DNA of 64,000 bases from Nymphaea colorata (GCF_008831285.2 NC_045138.2:22789934-22853933); one strand, 5' to 3'. Positions 39,351 to 51,530 are shown, numbered from the stretch's first letter. The notes: generated by a model from the sequence alone, not told the origin. Made by a program: numbers and translations.

Positions 39351-41469
39351 CTACGGGCAATTTGGATTCTTACCAGGTCCCCCATAGTAAAAGTAATTAC
39401 CCCATTCCCCATTATTACCATTCTGAACATCATAGCAACTGGACTGCTCAGTAAAGGTCCCAATATCCTTAGGGGCTCTGAGATTGTTCGAGGAGTCCAC
39501 GATCTGAATGTTTCTGAAGTAGCTAGCCTTCCCAAAGCCTTCATCAGGGAAATGGCCACTGCCCATTTGAGTTGAAGTGTGCTCACCATCGGGCTCTGAG
39601 TTCACCACTTCTCCACCCCATTCAATCATGGTAGCACTATCAGCCAAATATGAAAACAAGAAGGAAGGCCAGTATCCCAGCACGTAGTCGTTCCCAAATT
39701 GCATCCACCAATTTCCTTGTTTTGGGTCCTTGCATAGTAAACACAAAACCCAATGAAGAAATGGGAAATCACTAATCAAATGCAATAGAAATATATGTCA
39801 GATGAATCTCAGATTCTGTGTTTTATTTTTGGACTTTCCTAGTGAATTTGCTTACCTTCCATACGAGGATACTGATATCATATTGGGAACCACCAAAACC
39901 AGAAATCGGCGAAATGCTAGCCCCCATCGCAATTTGGCTATTGATTTGGATAAAGCCAGAGCATAGAAGATTGTAACATCCTGTTGCTTGATACGCATCA
40001 CTCTGCTCAAATCACATGACGAAAACACAGGACATCGACATATAAGAAAGTGATACAAACTCGAATGGAGTTCAAAGAGAAGTAAGGACTCAAAGAACTT
40101 ACAGTCCAGTAAGTAAACAGTCTAGTGTTGTTGTCACCATAAAGGTCTGGGCTGACCTGCACATTTGTCAAACTCGGAATTAAAGTGCAGAAAATTACTC
40201 CTTGCAACAGAAACAGAAAATATGAGCTCCCTTTATGTAAAGAAAAGGGGAAAAAAGAAGGATGAAAAGGAAAATAATTGAGCAGAGAAACTTGCTAAAA
40301 TTATTGCTCTCGGTTCCCTTCTTTTCCTTTTTCTTCATTTTAAGATCTAGCTTACCTGCCAGCCAGCCTCAATGCTGTTAAGATCTTGACCAAAGGAACC
40401 ACCTAATATCCAAAGCTGTGAAAGGCTGAACTCATTGGACTGCTGAATTTTTGGCTGCCACACGTTTATTGTAGCTTTAGCTCCATAAAATTTATCACCT
40501 TCAACGTAAGCAATTGCATGCTATTATGCCAACAAAAGAAATAACATTAGCAAATGGTTACTCAGAAAAAGAAAGAAAATGAAATGCCTTAAAAGGTTTA
40601 CGGAAAGGAAAGAGAAACTTTGATACCTGATGACCATTTTCATTAACCAAGTCAGGATTAATGGAGATAGGCCGAGGGATTGACCTATGAGACTTTTTCC
40701 CAAACCTCTTAACAGAGCTAGCTCTCAGAACATCTTCCTTTGTTGTCCTTCTGATGGGTATGGTTCCGTCTGGGCACCTTCCATTCGTGTGCCAAAGCTG
40801 AGTAATATCGGATTTCTCTGTGCTAGACTCGACCATGCTTGTTCCAAACATACGATCTGGGTGGAAGCTCGGTTGCATCTATAAAACACCATAAAAGACC
40901 CCTAAGAAAAAGATGAAAAACGGCTCTTCTAGAGGTATGGCCTATCAACGACTAGTACATGGAACAACAGGTACCAAAAGCAGACCTGAATGGTATGATT
41001 CTTGAGGAAAGGATGATCAAAAGCAGGTTGATGGTATGGATGAACGCAATCGATGAGATCCCCATCTGGGCTCTGGAAGAAAATTCAAAAAAAAAAAAAA
41101 TTACTAAAAGCAACTGCAATGCCTAAAACCTCGGCTAATTAGCCAACCCAAGTTACAGATATTGTCTAAAAGAAGTAAATAAAAACAACTTAGTCAAAAT
41201 GTGCCACCAAAAAGTACATGCAAAACGAGCAAATACGGAACCCCAAATGCTGTAAACACCTTAAACCTAAAGAGAGAAAGAGAGAGACAGAAGAGAGAAG
41301 AGAGACAAACCTCAATGGTTTTGATGGGAGTCTTGTTCAAGCGCTTGAGGTGCTTCCGGACTTCAAAATGCTGCCTGGCAGTGAGTCTCCTCGCCTGGGA
41401 AGAAGAGACTAGGAGAAGGAGCAAGAGGAAGCAGAGAACTAACAGGCCCTTCCCAGACCTGGTAGCCAT
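39351..41469 (-). CDS. Neprosin-family secreted peptidase-like protein (DUF4409 + DUF239)
   Basis: Seven exons: 41469-41311, 41072-40986, 40878-40627, 40520-40356, 40156-40103, 40002-39856 and 39728-39351. All fall at codon boundaries and together give 413 residues, a normal family length. Residues 1-26 form a signal peptide (poly-Leu core ending SSSQA), so the product is secreted. Residues about 30-180 are the neprosin activation peptide (DUF4409), with [14 protein letters not shown] in exon 2 and the signature [10 protein letters not shown] near residue 117. The neprosin domain (DUF239) follows. EAGWQ (Glu at 217) and IEWGGEV (Glu at 324 and 328) match the two regions that supply the glutamic-peptidase dyad in Nepenthes neprosin. 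Cysteine pairs at 248/253 and 386/412 are present. The C terminus ends GPGKNPNCP. The start was chosen as the ATG before ATRSGKG; the frame continues upstream, but with no ATG near the signal peptide. Substrate and role in this plant are unknown, because most plant DUF239 proteins are uncharacterised. Confidence 0.95.
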
Positions 41470-41537
41470 CCGTAAACGGAACAAGGAAGATCTGGGTATC
41501 CCCCGAAATGGTTCGAAAAGAAGGAGAGTGGGAGTGA

Positions 41538-41825
41538 GAACCCAAGGAATACCCTCAAACCTTCAATAACTTGAGGGTACCGTGAATCTTATGCTCTGCA
41601 ACTCCAAACCGCTAAGCCCGTGCCGAAAACCGCTTTTCACACGACATAGCAGAGAGAGAGAGAGACAGAGAGAGAGAGAGACAGAGATAGAGACAGAAAT
41701 AGGAAGGAGAAGGGGGAAAGAACCCAAAGAATACCCTCAAACTCCTTCAATGGCTGGAGGGTACCATGAATCTTATGCCCTGCAACTCCAATCCGCCTAA
41801 CCAGTGTGTGAAACCGCTGCTCAGA
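41538..41825. repeat. Imperfect tandem duplication in the leader or promoter of the neprosin-like gene
   Basis: Two units of about 105 bp begin at 41538 and 41720 (offset 182). They share a segment starting GAACCCAA(A/G)GAATACCCTC and another starting CTTATG(C/T)(C/T)CTGCAACTCCA. The spacer and the downstream flank are GA-rich tracts, which read as CT-rich on the coding strand and are typical of plant 5' leaders. The duplication lies 70-360 bp upstream of the start codon. Confidence 0.8.
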
Positions 41826-42017
41826 CGCCAAAGCGGTTTGAGAGAGAGAGAAAGACAGAGAAAGCAAGAGAGAGAGCCGGCTTGCAGGAAAACTTGACAG
41901 CATATAAAAAAGGATTAATGAGAAAATTGGGGAAATTCGTGGATAAATCTGGACAGCATTATTAGAATGCTTCAGTTTGGCTTAACCCTTGTCGTTTTAA
42001 TACTGACTCTCCCTCTT

Positions 42018-42020
<3 letters not shown>

Positions 42021-42050
<30 letters not shown>
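42021..42050. repeat. (CT)n microsatellite
   Basis: Fifteen CT units about 550 bp upstream of the neprosin-like start codon. The leader of that gene carries related GA/CT tracts at 41650-41692 and 41840-41875. Confidence 0.97.
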
Positions 42051-42052
<2 letters not shown>

Positions 42053-43365
42053 AAATCCCCCTTATGAACGCCGGGCCCCCTTCAGCAAAGCAACAAATTA
42101 GAGTCACAAGTGAAACAGGAGAAGTTTCTTCCCCATCTTGCCCCTCCTTGATTTTTAGAATTCACCCACTGACTTGTAAAGATAAACAAGAAATTTTTAT
42201 TTTCAAACCTGCTTTTTGCCCACGACTTTTAAAAAGAAATTAACTTTTGTCACGCTCTTAACAAAACCATGCTTTTCAGAAAAACTGTTAAATAATAATA
42301 TAAACTTCCGATAAATTTGAAAGGACAACGACTAAATTATATTCATTTTTGGCTTTTCAGGTGAATGAAATTTCGACCCATTTAGCAGTTTTATGAACAG
42401 TATTATCTTTATCAAAAACTTACCAAAAACTCCTTTAGAATTATTAAAAAAGGATGCCGAAAAAGGATTTTGGCACTTGATCGACTGACCTGGCAACCGG
42501 AATTAGATATAATTGGAAGTTTTTCAACCAATTACAAGGAATTTCAAGATTTCTGGAATGTCAGTAGTGACTTTGTGTTAATTTTTGTATAAGAGATAAA
42601 AAAAAAGATAAAATTTTTTGACATCATCCATTCATATATCTTCCAATATGGGTTCCATCTCAGGGGACATCTAAAAAGGACCTTTTGAGTCCCTCATCAT
42701 TTTCTCTTTTTTTTTTTTTCTTTTGAAATGAAATGATGTGTATCGGATCATATTAACAACATTATCAAATAGTTCTCGCTGGTGAATATGGTTTAGACCA
42801 ACAGCTTAAAAAAAATGTAAAGAAGGAAAAGGGGAAGGAAGAAAGGAGGAGAAAAAGAGAAAACTAGTTACTTTTTTTGTAGATGTATTGTTGCTAAGTA
42901 AGGGATTCCTAGTAAAGTTGCAAATGGGTCCATGGAATAGGAGGATTTGTCCGAAGGGTGGAGCTAGAAATTTATAGTGTGGACAATTGCCGGCACTTAC
43001 CTCGGCCCCCGGTTTTGTCACATACTGCAAGACTTCATCCAATCTGGATCTAACTCCCAGTATGTTTACAGATGTGTAAAATACCCAACTGGAATCTTAC
43101 TTCATACATAACCAGATTTGGATAACTTTCAGGATCAGATTAGCTAATGCCATTAGTGCTAACCATATCAAGAAGATGCCATCTTATATCAAATCTGAAT
43201 TCAACTAACAGACTCAGATTTGAAATTTTCTTGTTCATCGGTCCTCTCTGATGAAGCTAATGGTTTGTTACCAACGGATCAAATAATGGTTGGAAGAGTT
43301 GAGTCCTAGTCCAGCTAAGGGATGGACCTAACCATGGCCAAGCCTTGGTCCATACCATTCCTAGC

Positions 43366-43560
43366 CAGTGGCGGAACCACATGGTGGCTGGTGTGGGCAG
43401 TTGCTCACACCAGCCTCACAAAATTAGTTTAATATATATGTTAATGTTTTGATATATTTCACTGTCATATGTATAAGTGCCTCAAAGAAATTAAAGATAT
43501 TGAATGAGTTCTCCTACTAAAAAAAATTTAATGGCTCAATATTGTAAAAGAGCACATATT
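43366..43560. mobile_element. MITE of the GTGGGCAGTTGCCCAC family (reverse orientation)
   Basis: Begins CAGTGGCGGAACCACATG and has the core GGTGTGGGCAGTTGCTCACACC at 43390-43411 near its left end, so it lies opposite to the copy at 26691. The right boundary is uncertain. Confidence 0.55.
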
Positions 43561-43579
43561 CTTATAGGATACTCTGAGG

Positions 43580-43740
43580 CACTGGCAGAGTCATAAATTT
43601 CTAGCTAAGGGACAGTATTTCAAAACGTGTTAAGCACTTCATGGGCACTAATATAATCATAAGCAAATGACTTAGAGATAAATTTGCAGGACTGTGTAGG
43701 CAGTTGCCCACACAAACACCACATGTGGCTCAGCAGCTAT
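43580..43740. mobile_element. MITE of the GTGGGCAGTTGCCCAC family
   Basis: Begins CACTGGCAGAGTCATAAATT. The core TGTGTAGGCAGTTGCCCACA is near 43694-43713, and the right end is ATGTGGCTCAGCAGCTAT. It lies next to the copy at 43366, in the opposite orientation. Confidence 0.55.
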
Positions 43741-44005
43741 GGACATGTCATCCTTTGTTTTACGTCCCTATATCCCCAGCAAGGGTTGGGGCCAGTATGT
43801 AGGGCAGATATTGGGGCTCTTATCTTCATAATTTAGCCTCCTTGTAGCACTATTATTGGACTCATGTGATGCACTCAACTTGGTTCACACAAACTCCTTA
43901 AGTAGCCCCACTAGCTTGCAAAATAAAGGACCACAATGCCTCCTCTCTCTTCTACTAGGGGCAATAGACTGGAATATTCGACACATTTGATTTCAAGCTA
44001 GATGC

Positions 44006-44084
44006 TGCAAATGGGTCGGATTCAGAATGGATTCAGTACAATGCAATATGACAAAACTCTTAAATTAGATCCGATCCATTTGCA
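44006..44084. mobile_element. 79-bp foldback element
   Basis: TGCAAATGGGTCGGAT (44006-44021) and ATCCGATCCATTTGCA (44069-44084) are inverse at 15 of 16 positions around a 47-bp A/T-rich centre. A related TTGCAAATGGGTCCAT half-site occurs near 42915. Confidence 0.75.
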
Positions 44085-44194
44085 ACCCCGTTTGAAACTC
44101 AGAATTAATGCTGCTGCCCACAAGGACGAAGATCTGCCCTGTTTTCCCTGACAGCAAATCTTCCAAGGCCTGTTGAGTTCTACCCTATTTACAA

Positions 44195-44230
<36 letters not shown>
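44195..44230. repeat. (AT)n microsatellite
   Basis: AT units interrupted once by GT. Confidence 0.95.
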
Positions 44231-44924
44231 GGGACTTTTATCAAGATAGATAAAAAAGCCTAATTAGAGCTCATTTTTTGTCTGGAAACTTCCAACTAGA
44301 AAAAAAATCTCCAATATGCCAAAAATTATACGAGATATGTATATTTTTATAGCAAGAGAGGGAGACCATTGATCTTTTTTCCCCATATATAGGTTGAATT
44401 TCTCAATCAATGAAGTGCATGTTAATCATATTCTGTTCTACTGCTTGTCTCTTTGTACCAGCAGTGACCCTCCTTCCTGCAGTGACCCTTCTTTGCCCAC
44501 AAACATTTTCCCCCAGAGGCGTTGTCCTCGACGTAACAGACATAGACTGAGTATTCAGCTGTAGACCTTTAATTTATAGGTAGGTGCCTGAAGCCTATGG
44601 CCTAAAGCTTATGATTTTTTTACAAGAACTTTTATAACACATAAAAACACACAGCTTGATGCTAATGAATCTTGTGCTTTTGGTAGAGTAAAACCCCATG
44701 GGTAGTGTAGTTCTCTTGGAGATTTGAACTTTGTTTCCAACAGTCACAGACCGACGAGGCCACAATATTTGATTCAAGTTCACGATTATGATTTTTTATT
44801 GCGGTTGCAAGGTTGTGAGAAGCGTTTGGCTCATTAAACGACGGAAATCAAACTTAGATTGAATCCATAATTCTCATTTAACTCAACAATTAAGGGTCAT
44901 TTAGGGAAGTAACATAGCTGATAT

Positions 44925-44966
44925 ATGTGTGTGTGTGTGTGTGTAGAAAGAGAGAGAGAGAGAGAA
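44925..44966. repeat. Compound microsatellite (GT)n(GA)n
   Basis: About nine GT units, a short break, then about nine GA units. Confidence 0.95.
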
Positions 44967-45709
44967 AGCAGGGGTGGACAACTACATCCCCTGTCACTTG
45001 AGCTACTTAACACAACCTTTATCAATCCATCTGCATGCAGATTTATGCCTTTGGATGGATCCTTCACATTCTAAGATTGACTAGAATTCATCTTGCAGGA
45101 GACCTTCATGATTTTACACTTCTGTCCCACCCTCATTTAATTTTGAATGTTGAGAGATTCACCCTCTACTTTCTTATTTCCTCTTTGCTAGGAGACCTAT
45201 ATCATTGATCTTCCTGCCTTATGAAACTTTCTCAACACACTAGTTTTTTTACTGCTTTAAACATGGAAATGTCAATGATTTCGTTGGTTCCAAGTTGTTC
45301 AGATTATTTCGTTACAATTAGGAGGTGCATCCAAAAACTTGCAGAATTTGAATGAAAATTTGACCTAGGCTTTGCTTTTGGGCTTCTAACCCTAAAGCAT
45401 TGTGGTTAGAGATGGTTTTAGGAAGAAGCTTAAACAAGGACATAGAAAAACGTGTCAGTGGACTTTTGTTTATGAAGACTTCAGCAATTATACATGCTCT
45501 AAAATTGCAACCACTTTATTTATTGCTCCAAGTGTATATTAAATTGGTAGGGAATTTCCATGAGACCCGCCTCTACAATGGTACTGTTAATGAAATCATC
45601 CATGCCAATGACTCTACAATGACTGCTTCTACTTCAACTTTTCTTGTTAGTTGGGATTCCAATCCCCAACTAAAATCCAAGGTTCTCTCTTCATGTGCTT
45701 GCTTCTTCG

Positions 45710-46062
45710 TAGGGCTGCACACGAGCCGAGTTGAGCTCGAGTTGGGCCAGTTCAAGCTTCGCTTGAACTCAAGTCGTGTTACATAGAACAGGCTCGAGCT
45801 CGAGTCGACCCATGCAACTCGTTTCTGTTAAGCCTATCTGGTTTATTTTAACTTGTCTAAATATTCCCTTATTATGTTTCAGCATTCATTATGTAGTTGG
45901 GCTGAGTCGAGTTCTTACAACTTGAACTTGATTCTTTTAACATTTTAAGCATACATTTAAACTCGAGCCGGACTTCTTTATAAAAAAAATCGAGTTTGAG
46001 TCAAATTCGAATGAGCGAGCTCGAGTCGATTTCAATCTGGCTTGACTCACTGTTCATCCCTA
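45710..46062. mobile_element. hAT-like element with GAGCTCGAG-rich arms
   Basis: Starts TAGGGCTGCACACGAGCCGAG and ends TGACTCACTGTTCATCCCTA, with mirror-image GAGCTCGAG/CTCGAGTCG arms. The flanks CTTCTTCG and CTTAATAG agree at 5 of 8 positions, a weak trace of an 8-bp target duplication. It is non-coding. A fragment of the same type is near 32220-32285. Confidence 0.65.
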
Positions 46063-46942
46063 CTTAATAGACTCCATAGGTCCATGAATACCTAACATGA
46101 CAACTGATTCCATAATTTGCTAGAATAATAATCGTTTAAGTGTTGCTCAAGCAACTTTTACCTTTACTAGTGGGTTTTTTTTTTCTAACCATGATATGAT
46201 AATCTTGCTATGAGTTGAATCATAAGAACATTCATAAACAAGGAATTCCCTAATGAATGAACATTGTATCTACCTGAAATTGTCTGAATAGTTGCAGTAT
46301 CAAGCCTCTAGAACTTCTTATTCTATTCAACACCTAACCCAACTCTTCCTAAGTCAAGCACGTTTTAAGAAAGAATCTTCATGGAGGGTAGCTGTGGATA
46401 AAAGGTCCTTTCCCATGATGTCCCATTTTAGGTTAACTTTTCAATACCTTCATCCATTTGAATAGGAGCAGGGTTGTCCAAATTTGAAGGAAGGATGTGT
46501 GGAAGTTTCCTCATTCTAGTGGTCCTTCGCTCTGGCTGTAAAATTTTACTAAGTAAAATTTTACTAAAATTGTACACTAATTAAAGGCTTTTGGTTCCTG
46601 GTGATTAATTTTACTCTTTTCAAATATTTCTTTTGCTATAATGCTTTCCATTCTTTATATTGGATTTTAGCGTTGCCTCAATTCCTGCATGTATCCTTGC
46701 TAGGCAGAAAGATCCAATGGATAACTGCAAAAAATTAAAGCTTTGCTTAGATTGAACAGATTCACTCATTTCTCTTTGCCACCCATTTTGTTCTTTTGCA
46801 TTTGATTTCTATCTCGAGTCCCTTTCTTATTCCTCCCTTCTTCAAACTTGGGTTTGTAAAACTACATGCCCTCCCTTGATGGCTTCCCTTTTGTTGTTGC
46901 CTTCTTTATTTTTGCATGAGATGGCAATTGAAATCTATTAGC

Positions 46943-47369
46943 CTTAGGGGGATGTTTGATGGCCTTGAATTTTTATTCAGAATTAAAATTTTGTTTAGAA
47001 ACAAAATCCACCTCAAATTGAAATTGGAATAAGAATTCTAATTCTAGTTTTCATTTATGTTTGATAGTCTAGAATTTTGATTACAGAATAAAAAAAGATG
47101 TGTTTCATAAAACATGAATTAAAGTCATAGAAATGATTAATTAAACCATCATGACATATATCCTATAGAGAGTTGAAAAAATTCTAAAATTGTCGAATCG
47201 TAATTCCATCCCCTAAAGTAGAATCACAATTCCAAAATTTTGATTCAAGAATGAGCCGATAATTTTGGAACAAAAAATATTTATTTGATAACGCAAATTC
47301 TCATTTCACCAAAAATGAGAATTTTAATTTTAGCATTTCACAATTCCGGCCTCATCAAACACCCCTAAG
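46943..47369. mobile_element. Foldback MITE with CTTAGGGG...TGTTTGATG ends
   Basis: About 427 bp. The left end CTTAGGGGGATGTTTGATGG is the near-inverse of the right end CCTCATCAAACACCCCTAAG. Inner segments with AGAATTTTGATT and AAAATTCT are also mirrored. It is non-coding and of the general GGTGTTTGNT type. Confidence 0.75.
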
Positions 47370-47559
47370 AGTTTCCATTTGATTGAAAATTTTCCTATAC
47401 CTCTTAGGGTAGAAACACAATTCTAGAATTTTGATTCAAGAATGTGCCTATAAATTCTAGCCAAGGAGCACTAGGTATAAATTTTTAAATTTTTTAAGGG
47501 ACACTGGTATGTAAATGACTTCGAAACATCAATATGAAAATAAGAACTAAAACTGAAAG

Positions 47560-47760
47560 GGGAAATGGCAGAGCTAAAAGTTCAGGATAAGGGACACTAG
47601 GTATAAAAATTTTAAATGTTTAAGGGGAACCAGTATGTAAATGAAAAAAATTGTCCTAAAACATCAATATAAAAAATAAGAACTTTTCTTTTGTCTATGT
47701 GGGCAATTGCCCACACTTGGCCCATGCTCGCCTTCACCTCTATTAAGGGTGAAACATTTT
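47560..47760. mobile_element. MITE of the GTGGGCAGTTGCCCAC family (decayed)
   Basis: Begins near GGCAGAGCTAAAAGTTC, is A/T-rich inside, and has the core TGTGGGCAATTGCCCACA at 47698-47715. A second decayed start (AAGGAGCACTAGGTATAAATT near 47465) suggests two partly overlapping copies. Confidence 0.5.
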
Positions 47761-48049
47761 TAATACTTTTTGGAGAAATGCAGATGTGTGAAGTCTCTCT
47801 TGATTAATTTGTTAATGTAAATTATCGCATTTGGATGAATCACCATTTACATTAACCCTTCATTTATCACTTTTGCTCTCAATTTGTGGAACTTCTTCTT
47901 CATTGGCATCAAAATAGTGGTTGGGCCATTTTTCCAACCCCTTTCATGATTTCTACCATCTTTAGCCACTTTGTTTGCACTGACAAAAAATCAAGGGCTC
48001 ACTAGATATTAAAAAAAATTGCTACTAAATGGGTGGTCTTATGTGAAGA

Positions 48050-48790
48050 AAAGTATGGGTGATTTTCAGTGTATGTCTTCTCATGATTCCTGATGCCTTT
48101 CATGCCAGGAAAGCTCCTTCACTAACGTGTGCACTTTTTACCATTAACTTATCAACAATCCATCTACCAGTAAAATTTTTATGCCACAAGTTGTATCAGT
48201 CATACTTTTTTTTTTTCCATGCCAATGAATACTTCATTTCATGTTATTAACTAAAATTTGTGTTCTCTAGACAAGGTTTGGACATGCATTGACAAGGGTT
48301 TTCTATAAAGGAAATAGGGCATTTTGTAAATCTATATTATTTTTAGTGGAGCCTCTTAAGGGATGTTTGTTAAATGTGGATCTCCAAAAAAAAAAAAAAA
48401 AAATTGGTCCTAAAATCCTCATTAATCATGAAGCAATGTTGGATCAACTGAAATCCACTGTTTGCTTCAACAGTAGGCTTCATGCAACATGTGTTTGTGG
48501 GATACCATCATCCTCAATAATCATCAAGCAATGGTCTTCTTGAATGCCATTGCCCACTTCCTCATACTTGCAAGACAAGCAATGTAATCATCTTCCACAA
48601 AGTAGTTAACTTGTACTTTAGATATGTCAAGGCTACAAACACTGTTAGAAAAGCTCTAGATAACTAAGATCCTTTTGGTTGTCTCACACTTTCACTCTTG
48701 GGATGTTGAAAGGATGGATGACGGAGCGAAAGAGTGGCAACTGAATGTTTGTTTAGGTATTGATACACCTCATAGTTAATTTCTCATTTA
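48050..48790 (+). repeat. Dispersed repeat copy 2
   Basis: Second copy of the repeat at 23379-24590, same orientation, without the 370-bp extra segment. The CACTA-like motif has decayed to TTTCATGTTATTAAC here. Any small open frame within it is not a gene. Confidence 0.65.
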
Positions 48791-48808
48791 AATATTGATG
48801 CTCATTAA

Positions 48809-48955
48809 AGGGATTGTTTGGCGGCAGATACATCCTTGAGCATCTTATGAATTTACTTTAAAGATTGGGCAGATTCACGACACATTAAAACTATTATTCT
48901 ACAAACCTGTCCTAATTCTTTGGCTCACAAATTGTCCATTCTCTAAACAACTCCT
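48809..48955. mobile_element. MITE of the TGTTTGG-end family
   Basis: The left end AGGGATTGTTTGGCG faces the right end CTCTAAACAACTCCT. The inner part has ATGAATTTACTTTAAAGATT, similar to the members at 16618 and 35993. Confidence 0.55.
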
Positions 48956-49796
48956 AAAGAACTGTATGGAAACATTTTGTTACTGTCTCATAAATCTACC
49001 AAAAAAATGAAGAAGATTTGTAAAGCACCATTATAAGTATTTCATAAATGTAATCATACTTCATCTAATCAGATTCAGAGGATAGTAACTGTTATAAAAC
49101 AACTCCTAATAAATTTGAATTCCCTCACCTAAAAATTTGATGGCATCCCAAATGCTGTACCATTAACACAGCCTTGTCATTCCAACGTACGTTTATGAAT
49201 GTGATTTTATGATCTCTTCTTTTCGGGGAAGGTGAAAAGTTTGCTTGAATTAAATTTTCGAGCATATAGTTTTCGACAATTGTATATCCATGGGGCCTCG
49301 TCATTCCAACGCGTGTGAATGTGATTTGACGATGGATTCTGTACGTTGCGGATCTGCCCTTACAGTAATTTGGACTTCGAAAAACTGACGAGAAGTGGCT
49401 CAACTGCCGGATAGCGATTTGAATCTTTTTTTTTTTTTTTTCCCCTAACTGACACGACGTATCGACTGATATGATCCGATGCTTTCAAATTATAACAAAA
49501 ACGACTTTATAACCATTTAAAAAGTTGAAATGATAAACATTTTTCTGTTCACATGTCTGCCAATATTTGATAATGGCCATTCAAGCCCTCGGTTTATTCC
49601 ATTTATACAATGAAGCAACGAGCAACTCGTCTGATATAATGCAGATAGGCCAGCTGGATTATGGAGTTTTATGTTTCACCACATTATAACCACGCACTCT
49701 AACTTTGGCACTTCTTGACAGATTGATGAGCTTTACATAAGTAGGGAGGCCACAAATTTTGGACTAATGTGTAATGTTTCACCAAAAAAAAAAGTT

Positions 49797-50128
49797 AGGG
49801 CTCATTTGGCTAATAGAATGGTAAAATATGGTCTGCTGAGTTGATGCAATGGATTACTCTGACGATTGGTAAAATGTTAGTCTTCATTTCTAATGTCAAT
49901 AATGTCAATTTTTTATGTTATGAAAAAAGTAACTATGTGCAAGTTAAAGCTAAAATGCAGTGAGGACGATACCCCAAAGTACGGGAAGCTGCTTTTCTAC
50001 CACATGGAGACAAAGGGATGGATGAAAGTTTCGGCTCTCTACTGATCTATGGGTTTCCCCTGTGAACCTGCCCAATAATTGAGGTGGGTTCATGCAACAC
50101 TATAATTTTTTTGTGCCAAACAACCCCT
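49797..50128. mobile_element. MITE of the TGTTTGG-end family (long member)
   Basis: The left end AGGGCTCATTTGGC faces the right end GCCAAACAACCCCT. The right part (CCTGCCCAATAATTGAGG, TGGGTTCATG) matches the inside of the element at 16618 in inverse orientation. Confidence 0.55.
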
Positions 50129-51015
50129 TTAAAAACTTCCACGATACAAATGAACACATGCACCAATATGAAAATAAACGATCACTTGTCTCTAATAAAT
50201 GTTCTACTAACATTAAACTGGTTAATCTACTAAGAGATCAATACCAATGGTTCATGTTTTTTGGGTTGGACACCATGTTTCCCCTGATTTGACCTAATTG
50301 GATCCAAAGTAGTCGGCTTCACAAGCCATACGAAGTCTTTCAACATGTGAATGGGTCGGGTTTTAGTATCGTTTTCTTTTTTGAAATTCGGGTCATGAAT
50401 CGGAAAGACATCAGTGATACGAAGTCCGGATCCGATTGCCATTTGGATCTTATTTTCTTTACCAGGTGATAACGGGTGTAAACCCTACTCGGTCAAGATT
50501 CGCATCGCGTGGTAAACGAACTCAGCGCGAGCCGGGATCGCCCGATTCGACACTAAAGTCCATCTCAGCCGAGTCGTTTCCCACTGTTTTTTTCTTTTTT
50601 TTCGTAACATTTATGCGTCTCGGGAGTGAAGCAGGTCAGGATGTATAGCCGTATCGATCCGTACACACGAATCGTCTCGCTTTCCAAGAAGGCAGAGGGC
50701 AGAAAAGAGAAAGGTGGGTACCAACCCACAGTATGAAAATGTCTGAAATACCCTCATTCCGTAACCAAATCCTCCGAAGAGGGTAGGAAAGGAAAAGGCG
50801 GCTACTAACCCATTGGATCCAAAGAGTTCATTATGCTCCGAATAGCCGCCTTTCTTCTCCAAATAATTGGTAGTATTGATATCACTCTTATCATTCGTCA
50901 TTTTGGTGACTTATTATTCAAAATGATACTTTTACTTAAAATAATTTAAATATTTATTACTATTTAAATTTAAATATTTTATTGTTATTTTAATAGAAAG
51001 GTAATAAGAAAGTGA

Positions 51016-51035
51016 ATATATATATATATATATAT
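51016..51035. repeat. (AT)n microsatellite
   Basis: Ten TA units in A/T-rich spacer. Confidence 0.95.
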
Positions 51036-51359
51036 GTTTATTATATCTATTATCGATGTTTAACAAGGCAATGACTTGGGCAGAAGACAACCTAAGTGTA
51101 CACATGTTCTCTGCTCTCTTTTTACTAGCAAACTGCTGAAAGTGAACACAAGTGCAAGTTTATAACAAGACAAAAGGCGCTTTAAAACCATCATATATTG
51201 ATATATCTTTTATAATTTACAAAAGGACAAACTCTAGTTTTGAACAATGCACAACAAAAAAAAAAACATGTAAATAGTTGACAATCTCAACAAACTTATA
51301 AACATGTAACTAGTTGACGATCATAGCAAACTCAGGAAGTCTGAGCTTGTGATCCAATA

Positions 51360-51530
51360 AGTGGCGGAGTGACATTATAGTTGATGTAGGCGCCACAAAA
51401 TTTACTTCATTTATACATAAAAACTTCAATGAATATGAGTGTTCCTTAAAGTTTAAAATTTAAACTTAGAGCGCTTTATAACCAAAAAAACAGCGCTTTA
51501 TAACCAAAAAAATTTTGACTCCACCAGTGG
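51360..51530. mobile_element. MITE with AGTGGCGGAGTGAC / TTGACTCCACCAGTGG ends
   Basis: The ends are imperfect inverses and match the GGCGGAGCCA type seen elsewhere in the window. Inside the right half, GCGCTTTATAACCAAAAAA occurs twice in tandem (about 51472 and 51493). It is non-coding. Confidence 0.55.

Noticed and set aside
39317-39589. 90-codon minus-strand frame overlapping the last neprosin exon
   Set aside because: It is an out-of-frame shadow of the real exon 39728-39351.
45400-45786. 128-codon plus-strand open frame as a gene
   Set aside because: The frame starts at TTG, not ATG. The last third is transposon sequence (element at 45710), and no family similarity was seen.
46943-47369. 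Tourist/PIF-Harbinger assignment from TTA...TAA flanks
   Set aside because: The flanking triplets are inverse (TTA left, TAA right) rather than a direct repeat, so they may simply be part of the terminal inverted repeat. The superfamily was left open.
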